Shown piece by piece: positions 17,846-27,507 of a stretch of 64,000 bases of DNA. Every line of letters begins with the position of its first letter. The first letter of the stretch is position 1. The notes beneath the pieces are model-generated. The model was not told where the DNA came from and made no database searches. It was given only the letters and a program-made list of their open reading frames with translations. The position numbers and the translations under genes were made by a program. Source of the stretch: Listeria immobilis (GTDB lineage Bacteria > Bacillota > Bacilli > Lactobacillales > Listeriaceae); the NCBI RefSeq assembly GCF_014322765.1, contig NZ_JAASTZ010000008.1, forward strand, positions 92,932 to 156,931, in the 5' to 3' direction.

Positions 17846-18008
17846 ATAGCTGCCGGGATAACGTCTATTATTCCGAATTTCCTTAATAAATCCTCCTCGC
17901 GACCAACCGAAAGTGAAGTAGAATTGGTATTCACTTTAGCAAGGTTAGCCAAAATTTATTTTAACCAAAAAAAGTGATGACCCTCATGGGTTATCACTTT
18001 TTTTGGTT
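17846..18008 (+). ncRNA. Candidate small regulatory RNA with an anti-Shine-Dalgarno stretch
   Basis: A region of about 160 bases without coding potential, bounded by a promoter-like sequence and a very strong terminator. It contains an 8-bp hairpin (17854-17861 with 17868-17875, loop CGTCTA), then an unpaired-looking pyrimidine stretch with CCTCCTC (17892-17898) that complements ribosome-binding sites. A second hairpin AAAGTGAA/TTCACTTT (17910-17917, 17930-17937) and the terminator stem follow. This arrangement is like trans-acting sRNAs of Gram-positive bacteria. It could also be an extended 3' UTR of the regulator gene. Transcription is not shown by the sequence. Confidence 0.4.
17963..18008. 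terminator. Strong bidirectional terminator before the K+ channel gene
   Basis: A stem of about 21 pairs (AACCAAAAAAAGTGAT...ATCACTTTTTTTGGTT, inner ACCC/GGGT, loop TCAT). The minus-strand channel gene stops inside the loop, so one hairpin serves both directions. Confidence 0.93.
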
Positions 18009-18724
18009 GTTACTGTTTCATTTTTTCTTAATGCTAAAAATTGTTCAATTATGGCTATTTCTTCTTTTGTAAGGTCAGGTGTTTCGGCAATTAGTTGTGT
18101 AATTTTACTAGTTCGTTGTGTACTCGTAGTAGGGGTTTTTTTAGCGCGAAAGAAATTAGTAATTGTACTAGTAATCATCCCGATAAATGCAATGCCAAAT
18201 AGCATCATAATCGCAGCTAAAATTCGACCAATTGGCGTTACTGGAATAATATCACCATATCCGACAGTGGTAGCTGTCACAATTGCCCACCAAAGTGCAT
18301 CGGAATAACTATGTATATCTGGTTCAATAAATACCATTGGAACAGGGATAAGAATAACTAACAAAATAAAAATCATTAAGAAACGATTTAATCCATTCGA
18401 ACGGAAAAAGTTATAAATGGGAATAATGTAGCGTTTTCCCATAGCAGTAATACTTAAAATATGAACAAAACTTGCAATACGAGCCGCCCGGAACCCACTG
18501 TAAAATGGAATAATCGCAATTAGTTGGAAAGGGTGTGTTTTAACATAGTGCCATTTTCTATCAGCTCGGTACAACCTGACTAAATAATCTAACGTAAATA
18601 TACTCCAAATAATCCAATTTAAAAGAAATGTAAAATAATTTTGATACGGTAAAAGAGCAAGCGATAGGATTATGAGCACAAGCATAAACGACTCATAAAT
18701 TATTCTTCTCCTTGTTTTGTCCAA
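17984..18724 (-). CDS. Voltage-gated-type potassium channel
   Basis: A 246-residue K+ channel subunit. Four hydrophobic segments with a basic S4-like stretch come first, then the pore region with the selectivity filter TVGYGD (153-158) between the last two helices, and a short cytosolic tail of about 45 residues. A GTG three codons upstream is in frame, but GAGGTG overlaps it and is six bases before the TTG at 18724, which I prefer. Tetrameric assembly is known for the family. The shared terminator lies at its 3' end. Confidence 0.85.
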   Translation of the reverse strand: MDKTRRRIIYESFMLVLIILSLALLPYQNYFTFLLNWIIWSIFTLDYLVRLYRADRKWHYVKTHPFQLIAIIPFYSGFRAARIASFVHILSITAMGKRYIIPIYNFFRSNGLNRFLMIFILLVILIPVPMVFIEPDIHSYSDALWWAIVTATTVGYGDIIPVTPIGRILAAIMMLFGIAFIGMITSTITNFFRAKKTPTTSTQRTSKITQLIAETPDLTKEEIAIIEQFLALRKNETVTTKKSDNP

Positions 18725-18796
18725 TTTATTCACCTCGTTAATATATACTCTTATTCATTTTAGCATAAAATAATAAAAAAACTGTATGTAATTTAA

Positions 18797-18830
18797 AAAA
18801 GCTAGCAACCCAATAGGAGTCGCTAGCTTT
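18797..18830 (-). terminator. ctaA terminator
   Basis: On the minus strand AAAGCTAGC and GCTAGCTTT form a stem followed by a T run; it closes ctaA. Confidence 0.8.
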
Positions 18831-18836
18831 AAGTTA

Positions 18837-19754
18837 TTATTTTATTCGTAGGCGATTGCTTTTACTTCTAGATGCTAATAAACATAAATAGCATAACAAG
18901 GCGAATAGCATGGTTATAATTAAACTATGCGCAAGAGCGATATAAAGATTTACCCCAGTATATACGGATAAAGCCCCCGTTACTGCTTGAAGCGCAATAA
19001 ATATCAGTGATAACACCATACTAAATGTCAAAACTCGGTATCTTCTATAGTCGCGGAATACGAGCCAAGTAACATAGAGTAGCCAAACAATTAAGATAAA
19101 AGCTGCTAATCGGTGAAAATACTGGACATAATCTTGTACAGAATCAGGCATAATAAATTTTCCGTTTTCAAACGGCCACATAGGGACAGCTAGGCTTGCT
19201 TTCTCATGACGGACAAGCGCGCCAGTATAAACAGCTAAATAAGTATAAATGGTTAGTGCGTATATGTTTATTCGCAATTTGGTTTCCATTACGAGGTTTC
19301 TAGCATCGAATTTTCGGTCGACTTCAAAAATCATTAACGCAAGTAATACAATAGAAGCGTAACAAATAATTGAAATACCAAAATGTAAAGCCATGATATA
19401 CGGATTTTGTCCCCAAACAACAGCCGCCATACCCATTAACGCTTGGATAACCAAAAACAGCACCGCAATAATCGCAAGTGGTTTAGTTTCTCGACGATCC
19501 TTCATATAAATCCAGGCACAAATTGCCAGTACGATAACAAAAATAGAACTAATACCAGTTGTCATTCGGTGCATAAATTCAATCAGTTTTTCAGGTGTTA
19601 CATCAGTTAGTCGAACTAATTGTCCATTACACAATGGCCAACTATTGCCACAGCCATCTGCAGAACCAGTTTTTGTTACAAGTGCGCCACCAAATACGAC
19701 AACGGTCATACAAATAATGGTTAAAACAGACCAAATTTTCAAGAATTTTTTCAT
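18837..19754 (-). CDS. ctaA: Heme A synthase CtaA
   Basis: A 305-residue integral membrane enzyme that oxidises the methyl group of heme O to give heme A for terminal oxidases. It has eight hydrophobic helices in two similar halves, the extracellular Cys35/Cys42 pair (GCGNSWPLCNG) and heme-ligand histidines in EFMHRMTT, ALHFG, YFHRLAAF and LAHSL. GGAGAG precedes the ATG. It is divergent from ctaB, which makes its substrate. Confidence 0.94.
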   Translation of the reverse strand: MKKFLKIWSVLTIICMTVVVFGGALVTKTGSADGCGNSWPLCNGQLVRLTDVTPEKLIEFMHRMTTGISSIFVIVLAICAWIYMKDRRETKPLAIIAVLFLVIQALMGMAAVVWGQNPYIMALHFGISIICYASIVLLALMIFEVDRKFDARNLVMETKLRINIYALTIYTYLAVYTGALVRHEKASLAVPMWPFENGKFIMPDSVQDYVQYFHRLAAFILIVWLLYVTWLVFRDYRRYRVLTFSMVLSLIFIALQAVTGALSVYTGVNLYIALAHSLIITMLFALLCYLCLLASRSKSNRLRIK

Positions 19755-19892
19755 TATCTACCTATCTCTCCTTTAGATGCGTGTGAGATTTTTCTAATAT
19801 ATGTTTTTATGTATAAGTTCATGAGTACACATCAGATTAATTGTAGCGTGTTTATTTCAAGAAGTAAAGCTTACAAATCTAGAGCCGATTTA

Positions 19893-19922
19893 TTGACAAA
19901 AGGGGCGTATTTTTCACATAAT
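19893..19922 (+). promoter_or_regulatory. ctaB promoter
   Basis: A perfect TTGACA (19893-19898), 18 bases, and CATAAT (19917-19922) in the 235-base divergent ctaA/ctaB region. Confidence 0.65.
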
Positions 19923-19989
19923 AAGGGTATAAGATATCTATCAGTTCGCAATCACTGGTTAATATCAGCAAGTGTAAGGGGGAGAAAAT

Positions 19990-20895
19990 GTGAATCAGAT
20001 AGAAAAAACTGGGGAGCTTGCAGTAACTAGGTTTACTGTTCGCGATTTTACCGAGCTTGTGAAAATTGGTATCGTGAATTCTAATACGATTACTGCTTTT
20101 ACAGGAATGTGGTTAGCTTTTCAGTTAAATGGTATTTCTTTTATCCAAAATGTCGATGTAATATTTTTTACAATCGTCGGTTCAGCACTTATTGTAGCTG
20201 CTTCGGGCGCTTTTAATAATGTCATTGACCGAGATATTGATGGAATTATGGAACGAACTAAAAACAGACCAACAATGACTGGAAAGATTTCAGGGAAACG
20301 TGCATTAATGGTCGCAATTGTGCTAGGGCTCATTGGGACGATTATGCTGTTTATGACAACTTGGCAGGCAGGCGTTCTCGGGGTTATTGGTGTCTTTTTA
20401 TATGTAGTCGTTTATTCACTCTATGCAAAAAGAAAATTAGTTAGTAATACAATAATTGGCAGTTTCTCGGGAGCTGTTCCGCCGCTTATTGGTTGGTTTG
20501 CTGTAGAGCCAAGTTTTAGTATTGTACCAATTATGTTATTTCTTGTGATGTTCTGCTGGCAACCGCCACATTTCTATGCAATAGCAATTAAGCGGAAAGA
20601 AGAATACGCCGCTGCTGGAATCCCAATGCTTCCAGTTGTCAAAGGCATTGAACGCACGAAAAAAAGCATGTTCTTCTGGGTTATTTTATTAACAATCTTG
20701 CCATTTTTCATGTTCGATTTAGGTATTGTATATGTTATCCTAGCAACCTTGCTAAATATTGGCTGGCTAGCACTTAGCATTTATGGTTTTAAAATGGAAG
20801 ACAGCATCAAATGGGCTAAATGGATGTTTGTGTATTCATTAAACTATATGACAATATTATTTGTTGCGATGGTCGTTATTTCGATTTTCTTATAA
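19990..20895 (+). CDS. ctaB: Protoheme IX farnesyltransferase CtaB
   Basis: A 301-residue UbiA-family prenyltransferase that adds a farnesyl group to heme B to give heme O. The first Asp-rich motif NNVIDRDIDGIMERTKNRP (about 76-94) and the cytosolic YSLYAKRK and QPPHFYAIAIKRKEEY segments are present, among about nine helices. It starts at GTG, with GGGGGAG in front. Divergent from ctaA, which takes the next step. Confidence 0.95.
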   Translation: MNQIEKTGELAVTRFTVRDFTELVKIGIVNSNTITAFTGMWLAFQLNGISFIQNVDVIFFTIVGSALIVAASGAFNNVIDRDIDGIMERTKNRPTMTGKISGKRALMVAIVLGLIGTIMLFMTTWQAGVLGVIGVFLYVVVYSLYAKRKLVSNTIIGSFSGAVPPLIGWFAVEPSFSIVPIMLFLVMFCWQPPHFYAIAIKRKEEYAAAGIPMLPVVKGIERTKKSMFFWVILLTILPFFMFDLGIVYVILATLLNIGWLALSIYGFKMEDSIKWAKWMFVYSLNYMTILFVAMVVISIFL

Positions 20896-20896
20896 A

Positions 20897-20956
20897 ATAA
20901 AAGCAATTACGAAGCGGTGTGGTTTTTATAGCACTAATTTGTAATTGTTTTTTTGA
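20897..20956 (+). terminator. ctaB terminator
   Basis: Outer arms CAATTAC/GTAATTG with a T run after the 3' arm. Confidence 0.75.
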
Positions 20957-21041
20957 TTTTAAAACTTTTCAAATGATAAGAGAATTGGTAAAATGGAAGT
21001 TACACCAAGGGATTGCAAAATAATGCCGAGGAGGGCAAAGT

Positions 21042-22097
21042 GTGAAGTTTATTATGAGAGTAGCTGTGCTATTAATCATTTGCCTATTCATTGGATATAA
21101 CACAGATTTATTTTTTAGTAAATCAGTGGAAAAAAACACCGCAGAAGATACAGCTACCAAGTCAAATTTTCCCGATGATAAAAAAACAACAAATGAAAAT
21201 CCCGAACAAATGGAAGATAGCTCTAGTTTGGCACGATTTATTAATAAAAGCGTCAATGATGTAACAAAAAAATTTGGGGAGCCCGTACGTGTTGATAAAT
21301 CAGCGTATGGTTATGATAGTTATATTTATAGTCAACCAGGTACAAGCTATATGCAAGTGGGAGTTACAAATAATGTCGTACAAACAATTTATGCTCTAGG
21401 ACAAGATTTAAATGTTATGCCGTATACAATCGGAATGTCCACTGAAAAAGTATTTACAGATGCTAATTTACAATCTGAAATATCCTTCAATTATAAAGAT
21501 AGCTACTATAAATTTGAACTTTCGGAAGAAGACTTAAACGTTAGACCAATAGTAAATATTGGCAGTGGTGTTTATGCGCAACTGAATTTTGATAAATTTA
21601 AAGCAAAATTAGTAAGTGTGCGGTATTTAAACAAACTTTCATTAATTAAAACCCGTCCGTATGAACTATCTTACCAAGGGGAAATCTATGAAGAAAAACT
21701 TTCTCAAGCAGAATGGGATGCAGTTGATAAAGCTTCAAGCAAACAAGTATTAGAGATTACCAATGTTATTCGCGACCGTTATGGAGTAGAGGAAGTTGCT
21801 TGGGATGATGCTGTCGCCAAAGTAGCTTATGGACATAGTGTAGATATGAAGAAAAATGATTACTTTGACCATAATTCGCCAACACATGGGGATTTAAGTA
21901 ATCGACTTAGTGCTGGAGATGTCAAATACACTAAAGCGGGAGAAAATATCGCATTTAATTATATTGATAGTGCAGCTGCTGTAGAAGGCTGGCTGAATTC
22001 TAAAGGTCATCGTGAAAATTTACTAGATGGTTCTTATACCTACATGGGTGCCGGAACATACCAAAAATACTATACGCAAAATTTTATTATTAAATAA
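21042..22097 (+). CDS. ylbC: CAP-domain (SCP/PR-1) secreted or membrane-anchored protein (YlbC-like)
   Basis: A 351-residue protein with an N-terminal hydrophobic anchor (about 1-20) and a CAP-associated N-terminal domain (about 65-205) that starts KFGEPVRVDKSAYGYDSYIY. The C-terminal CAP domain (about 235-350) has GHSVDMKKNDYFDHNSPTHGDLSNRL and GWLNSKGHRENLL. The family is extracellular, and its biochemical role in bacteria is uncertain. GAGGAGGG is six bases before the GTG start. Gene order ylbC-ylbF-ylbG matches Bacillus. Confidence 0.85.
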   Translation: MKFIMRVAVLLIICLFIGYNTDLFFSKSVEKNTAEDTATKSNFPDDKKTTNENPEQMEDSSSLARFINKSVNDVTKKFGEPVRVDKSAYGYDSYIYSQPGTSYMQVGVTNNVVQTIYALGQDLNVMPYTIGMSTEKVFTDANLQSEISFNYKDSYYKFELSEEDLNVRPIVNIGSGVYAQLNFDKFKAKLVSVRYLNKLSLIKTRPYELSYQGEIYEEKLSQAEWDAVDKASSKQVLEITNVIRDRYGVEEVAWDDAVAKVAYGHSVDMKKNDYFDHNSPTHGDLSNRLSAGDVKYTKAGENIAFNYIDSAAAVEGWLNSKGHRENLLDGSYTYMGAGTYQKYYTQNFIIK

Positions 22098-22108
22098 TGG
22101 TTATATGG

Positions 22109-22114
22109 TATAAT
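22109..22114 (+). promoter_or_regulatory. Extended -10 promoter of ylbF
   Basis: TGGTATAAT just before the ylbF ribosome site; no clear -35. Confidence 0.5.
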
Positions 22115-22144
22115 AAAACAAGTAAGTGATATGGAGGTGGCTAG

Positions 22145-22594
22145 ATGCTCGCTACAATGGAAAATATGGCACTACTTGATTTATCAGATGAGCTTGCTGG
22201 CATGATTCTAGACTCCGAGGAAGTGCAAAATTACCAACAATGCAAACAAGCCTTACTGGATGATGCAACAAGCCAAAAAAGTATTCGTCAATTTATACGA
22301 ATAAAAGAACAATATGAGGAAGTACAACGGTTCGGCCGGTACCATCCTGACTATAAAGAAGTAACTAGAAAAACGCGTGCTTACAAACGCGAAGTCGATA
22401 TGGATCAAAACGTGGCAGCTTTTCGCCGAGCAGAGATGGATTTGCAGTCTCTTTTAGACGAAATTAGTTTGCTTCTCGCAAGTGCTGTTTCAGATAATAT
22501 CAAGGTGCCAACTGGTAACCCGTTTTTTGAAACAAAATCAGCTTGTTCGAGTGGAAGTTGTAGTACCGGTGGAGGTTGCGGTTGTTCAGCATAA
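22145..22594 (+). CDS. ylbF: YlbF/RicF-like regulator of the Y-complex
   Basis: A 149-residue helical protein of the YlbF family. In Bacillus, RicF (YlbF) forms a complex with RicA and RicT that carries iron-sulfur clusters, supports RNase Y-dependent mRNA processing and affects competence and sporulation. The C-terminal cysteine cluster (Cys134, 139, 145, 147 in CSSGSCSTGGGCGC) matches the cluster-binding tail. GGAGGTGG precedes the ATG. ylbG follows 30 bases later. Confidence 0.9.
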   Translation: MLATMENMALLDLSDELAGMILDSEEVQNYQQCKQALLDDATSQKSIRQFIRIKEQYEEVQRFGRYHPDYKEVTRKTRAYKREVDMDQNVAAFRRAEMDLQSLLDEISLLLASAVSDNIKVPTGNPFFETKSACSSGSCSTGGGCGCSA

Positions 22595-22624
22595 TGGTTA
22601 TTCTAAAAAGAAGGGGCTTAAACA

Positions 22625-22906
22625 ATGGAAAATGACAGACAGGCAATTGTCGTTTGGATGAATCATTTAAAGCAAGTGAGATCTTTGAAACGATTCGGGA
22701 ATGTTCATTATGTATCGCGCAAATTGAAATATGCCGTTTTATATTGTGATATGGCGGAAATAGAAGATATTTCCAACAAAATTTCGCGTTTTCATTATGT
22801 GAAACGTGTGGAAATGTCGTTTCGTCCGTTCTTAAAAACAGAGTACGAATCCAAAAAAGAGCGAATGTATGAACATAAAAACGAAGACGTACAAATCAGT
22901 ATTTAA
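22625..22906 (+). CDS. ylbG: YlbG family protein (DUF2129)
   Basis: A 93-residue protein of the conserved Firmicutes family that sits beside ylbF. It has a small alpha/beta pattern with [34 protein letters not shown] and [12 protein letters not shown]. No enzyme motif; function unknown. AGAAGGGG is at the expected place. A terminator follows. Confidence 0.85.
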   Translation: MENDRQAIVVWMNHLKQVRSLKRFGNVHYVSRKLKYAVLYCDMAEIEDISNKISRFHYVKRVEMSFRPFLKTEYESKKERMYEHKNEDVQISI

Positions 22907-22948
22907 AAAATACAGCGGGACTATTTTAACTAGTCTTGCTGTTTTTTT
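22905..22948 (+). terminator. ylbFG terminator
   Basis: Arms ACAGCGGGACT and AGTCTTGCTGT followed by seven Ts. Confidence 0.85.
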
Positions 22949-23002
22949 GCATCTATTTATGATAAAGTAAAAAGACATTGAAGTAAAGGTTGTGCGAAAA
23001 AG

Positions 23003-24048
<1,046 letters not shown>

Positions 24049-24064
24049 GAGATGGACAAGGAAA

Positions 24065-25105
24065 ATGCGTAAAGAGTGGAAAAAAATAACGGCGATAGTG
24101 CTGTTAGTAATTATAATAGCTGGCTTTTTTATTCCAGTTCCGTATTTTATTTCAAAACCTGGTGGAACTGAGGAACTTGCGCCACTCGTTACAGTTGAGA
24201 ATCATCCTAATAATAAAGAGGGCTCATTAAGTCTAGTGACAATAGCGATGGGAAAAGCGAACATTTATACATATATGGCAGCTAAATTTCTTCCATATCG
24301 TGAACTCGAAAAAGATAGCGAAATTAAATATGAAGATGAAACCGATGAGGAATATAACGTTCGTCAAATGCAACTGATGAATGAATCAAAAAACAACGCC
24401 ATCCAAGTAGCTTATAAAGCAGCCGGTCAAGAAGTCAAAGTAACCTATGATGGGGTGTATGTTTTAAGTGTGATGGAAGATGTCCCAGCAGCAAAAGTGT
24501 TACATGCTGGTGATTTAATTACCGAAATTGATGGTCATAGCTTCCAATCAAGTCAAGAATTCATTGATTATATTCATAGCAAAAAAGTCGGTGATACAGT
24601 TAAAATAAAATACAAACATGGTGATAAAAAAGAAGAAGCAAGCATTAAACTTACCGCAATTGACAAAAAAGGAACACCGGGTATTGGTATTACACTTGTT
24701 GATGATGAAAAAATTACGGCTGTTCCAGAAGTGAAAATCGATTCCGAGAAAATTGGTGGACCTTCCGCGGGCTTAATGTTTAGCTTAGAAATCTACAGTC
24801 GCTTCCAAAAAGATGATTTAACTGATGGCAAAAAAATTGCTGGTACTGGGACAATTGATACTGATGGCACGGTTGGAAGAATTGGTGGAATTGACCAAAA
24901 AGTGGTGGCAGCAGATAAAAGCGGCGCGAAAATTTTCTTTGCACCTAATGATACGATTACGAAAGAAATGAAAGAAAACGATGCAACAATCGAAAGCAAT
25001 TATGACACAGCAGTAAAAACAGCTAAAGATATTGACTCTAAAATGAAAATTGTTCCAGTGAAAACATTCCAAGATGCGCTGGATTATCTAAATAAATTAC
25101 CATAA
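24065..25105 (+). CDS. ylbL: Membrane-anchored PDZ-Lon-like protease YlbL
   Basis: A 346-residue serine protease. An N-terminal membrane helix (about 8-25) is followed by an extracellular region, a PDZ domain (about 128-200) and a Lon-type proteolytic domain with the Ser-Lys dyad (Ser234 in GGPSAG and Lys279 in GGIDQKV). No ATPase domain is present. In Bacillus YlbL contributes to DNA-damage checkpoint recovery by degrading a division inhibitor; the Listeria substrate is unknown. Last gene of rsmD-coaD-ylbL. Confidence 0.9.
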   Translation: MRKEWKKITAIVLLVIIIAGFFIPVPYFISKPGGTEELAPLVTVENHPNNKEGSLSLVTIAMGKANIYTYMAAKFLPYRELEKDSEIKYEDETDEEYNVRQMQLMNESKNNAIQVAYKAAGQEVKVTYDGVYVLSVMEDVPAAKVLHAGDLITEIDGHSFQSSQEFIDYIHSKKVGDTVKIKYKHGDKKEEASIKLTAIDKKGTPGIGITLVDDEKITAVPEVKIDSEKIGGPSAGLMFSLEIYSRFQKDDLTDGKKIAGTGTIDTDGTVGRIGGIDQKVVAADKSGAKIFFAPNDTITKEMKENDATIESNYDTAVKTAKDIDSKMKIVPVKTFQDALDYLNKLP

Positions 25106-25107
25106 TT

Positions 25108-25156
25108 AAAAGCCATAACCCGAAACATTATTTTGTTTCGGGTTATGGCTTTTTTA
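25108..25156. terminator. Bidirectional terminator
   Basis: A 20-base stem (AAAAGCCATAACCCGAAACA and its complement) with flanking T/A runs between convergent ylbL and the UvrA-like gene. Confidence 0.95.
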
Positions 25157-25183
25157 ATCATATACAAAAGGGAAGAACAAGTC

Positions 25184-27424
25184 TTATAAATATTTTGCGG
25201 TTAAAGATACTTTGTTTGAAAGTAAATCCATTGGAACTCCTTCAAAAATGATTTGACCGCCAGCACTTCCACCTTCTGGACCAAGGTCGATAATCCAATC
25301 CGCATTACGAATAATATCAATGTTATGCTCAATGACAACAACAGTATTTCCTTTATTAACGAGTGTGTTAATAATAGTTAAAATATGTTCGATGTCAGAC
25401 ATATGAAGACCAGTTGTTGGTTCATCCATAATATAGATCGAGCCTTTTTTATGGAGTTCATTAGCTAATTTAAGCCGTTGACATTCACCACCAGAAAGCG
25501 TACTAAGTGCTTGACCTAATGTTACATAGCCAATACCAACTTCCTCCATTGCAGTAATCTTCTTTAAGATTTTTTTATCAGTAAAGAAATCAAGTGCTTC
25601 TGAGACAGTTAGCTCTAACACATCACTAATAGATTTACCATCTAATTTATAGGCTAGGACGGACGCTTGGAACCTTTTACCATGACAGACATCACAAGGA
25701 GTACGAATGGAATCCATAAAAGCTAAATCCATTGTAGTAAAACCAAGTCCCTTACAGTTTTCACAAGCACCTTTGGAATTATAACTAAATAAGGAAGGAC
25801 TAACATCATTAGCTTTACCAAATGCTTTTCTGATAGAATCCATAATTCCAGTATAGGTCGCTGGGTTAGAACGAATATTTGCATGGGCGGCAGATTGGTC
25901 AATCACAATGGCATCAGGATGTTCTGCTAGAAAAACAGAATTAATCAATGTGCTTTTTCCAGAACCAGCTACTCCAGTAATAACAGTGAGAACTTCTTTT
26001 GGAATGTTTGCTTGGATATTTTTTAAATTAAATTGGCTACTTTTGGCGGTTGTCAAGAATCCGTTTGGTGTTCGTGGTTTATCATTTATAGGTAGATGAC
26101 GATTTAAGAATTGACCAGTAAGCGTATCTGACTTAAGTAAATCAGGATAGCTACCAACAAACTGAATTTCTCCACCATGTTTACCAGCATGTGGACCAAC
26201 ATCAACAATATGATCTGCAATTTTAATCACATCTGGGTCATGCTCTACAACAAGAATGGTATTCCCTTTATCACGCAATTTAACTAATAATTCATTTAAT
26301 CGATGTACATCACGAGGATGCAGTCCAATGCTTGGTTCATCAAAAATGTAAAGCAAATCAGTCAAGCTACTATTTAAGTGACGAATCATTTTAACTCGTT
26401 GCGACTCTCCACCAGAAAGGGAGGCGGTTTGCCGATCAAGTGTCATATAACCTAAGCCAATATCCATTAAATGTGTTAGACGTTCCGTTATACTTTGCAC
26501 CATGGGAACAGCTATTGGGTCAGTAATTGCCTCGACAGTTTGTTTTAATTCATCTAATTGCATTGCGGTATAGTCTGCAATGTTAGCGCCATTTATTTTA
26601 CAAGAAAGAGCTTGTTCAGAAAGTCGTGTTCCTGAGCAGGTAGTACAATGAGCAATATGGGTAAATTTATCGACACGTTTTTTCGTTGATGCCGACATAT
26701 CTCCTTCTTTTTGAATGTAAAGGCGATTGAATTTTGGAATTAATCCTTCATAGGTTGCATTCATACTTCCCATTGGTGTTTCTAAAAATACTTTTATATC
26801 TTTTCCATATAAAAGAAGATCATATTCTTCTTCTGTATAGTCTTTTATTTTTTTATTCACATCAAAAAAGCCGGAATAAGCATAAGAATTCCAGTACCAT
26901 GAGTCTACAGAGAAGGTTGGGAAAAGGATGGCACCTTCTTTGAGTGATTTATTTGGATCGAGTAATTTGACTAAATCTACTGTTACTTTTTGACCAACAC
27001 CATGACAATCGGGACACATACCAGCTGGATCATTAAATGAAAATAAATTTGCTGTTCCAATACTCGGTTTACCAACTCGAGAAAATAGTAAGCGTAAAAT
27101 AGAATTAATATCAGTGATTGTTCCGAGTGTTGAGCGAGAATTACCACCTAGTCGCTTTTGGTCGATAATAACAGAAGTAGAGAGGTTTTCAATGGAATCT
27201 GCATCAGGCTGCTTATACTTTGGTAGAAAATTACGCAAATAAGCACTATATGTTTCATTTAGCTGTCTTTGCGATTCCGTGGCAATAGTTTCAAATACAA
27301 TAGAAGATTTCCCAGACCCAGACACACCAGTAAAAATAGTGATTTTTCGTTTGGGAATATCAAGGGAAATATTTTGGAGATTGTTTTCACGTGCTCCTTT
27401 TAATCGAATATATTCTTGTACCAT
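25184..27424 (-). CDS. Short UvrA-like ABC ATPase (class II UvrA / DrrC-type)
   Basis: A 747-residue protein related to excinuclease subunit UvrA but about 200 residues shorter. Both ATPase modules are present (GVSGSGKSS and GVAGSGKST, with SLSGGESQRVKMI and TLSGGECQRLKLA), as are zinc-binding CxxC sets (CPDCHG, CTTCSG, CENCKG, CDVCHG). Short UvrA homologues of this kind lack the UvrB-interaction insert and include proteins linked to drug tolerance. The frame is open further upstream, but the ATG at 27424 has GGAGG seven bases before it. It runs in the same direction as tmcAL, 84 bases after that gene's stop. Confidence 0.85.
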   Translation of the reverse strand: MVQEYIRLKGARENNLQNISLDIPKRKITIFTGVSGSGKSSIVFETIATESQRQLNETYSAYLRNFLPKYKQPDADSIENLSTSVIIDQKRLGGNSRSTLGTITDINSILRLLFSRVGKPSIGTANLFSFNDPAGMCPDCHGVGQKVTVDLVKLLDPNKSLKEGAILFPTFSVDSWYWNSYAYSGFFDVNKKIKDYTEEEYDLLLYGKDIKVFLETPMGSMNATYEGLIPKFNRLYIQKEGDMSASTKKRVDKFTHIAHCTTCSGTRLSEQALSCKINGANIADYTAMQLDELKQTVEAITDPIAVPMVQSITERLTHLMDIGLGYMTLDRQTASLSGGESQRVKMIRHLNSSLTDLLYIFDEPSIGLHPRDVHRLNELLVKLRDKGNTILVVEHDPDVIKIADHIVDVGPHAGKHGGEIQFVGSYPDLLKSDTLTGQFLNRHLPINDKPRTPNGFLTTAKSSQFNLKNIQANIPKEVLTVITGVAGSGKSTLINSVFLAEHPDAIVIDQSAAHANIRSNPATYTGIMDSIRKAFGKANDVSPSLFSYNSKGACENCKGLGFTTMDLAFMDSIRTPCDVCHGKRFQASVLAYKLDGKSISDVLELTVSEALDFFTDKKILKKITAMEEVGIGYVTLGQALSTLSGGECQRLKLANELHKKGSIYIMDEPTTGLHMSDIEHILTIINTLVNKGNTVVVIEHNIDIIRNADWIIDLGPEGGSAGGQIIFEGVPMDLLSNKVSLTAKYL

Positions 27425-27507
27425 ACACAGACCTCCTGTTTTTTTGAGTCGAAAAGCTATCATAGCAAAGTTGCAATGAAGAAGTCAACTAAAGACCTTA
27501 TAAAAAT

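Noticed and set aside
19809..20030. 73-codon frame in the ctaA/ctaB intergenic region
   Set aside because: It runs through the ctaB promoter and start and has no ribosome site.
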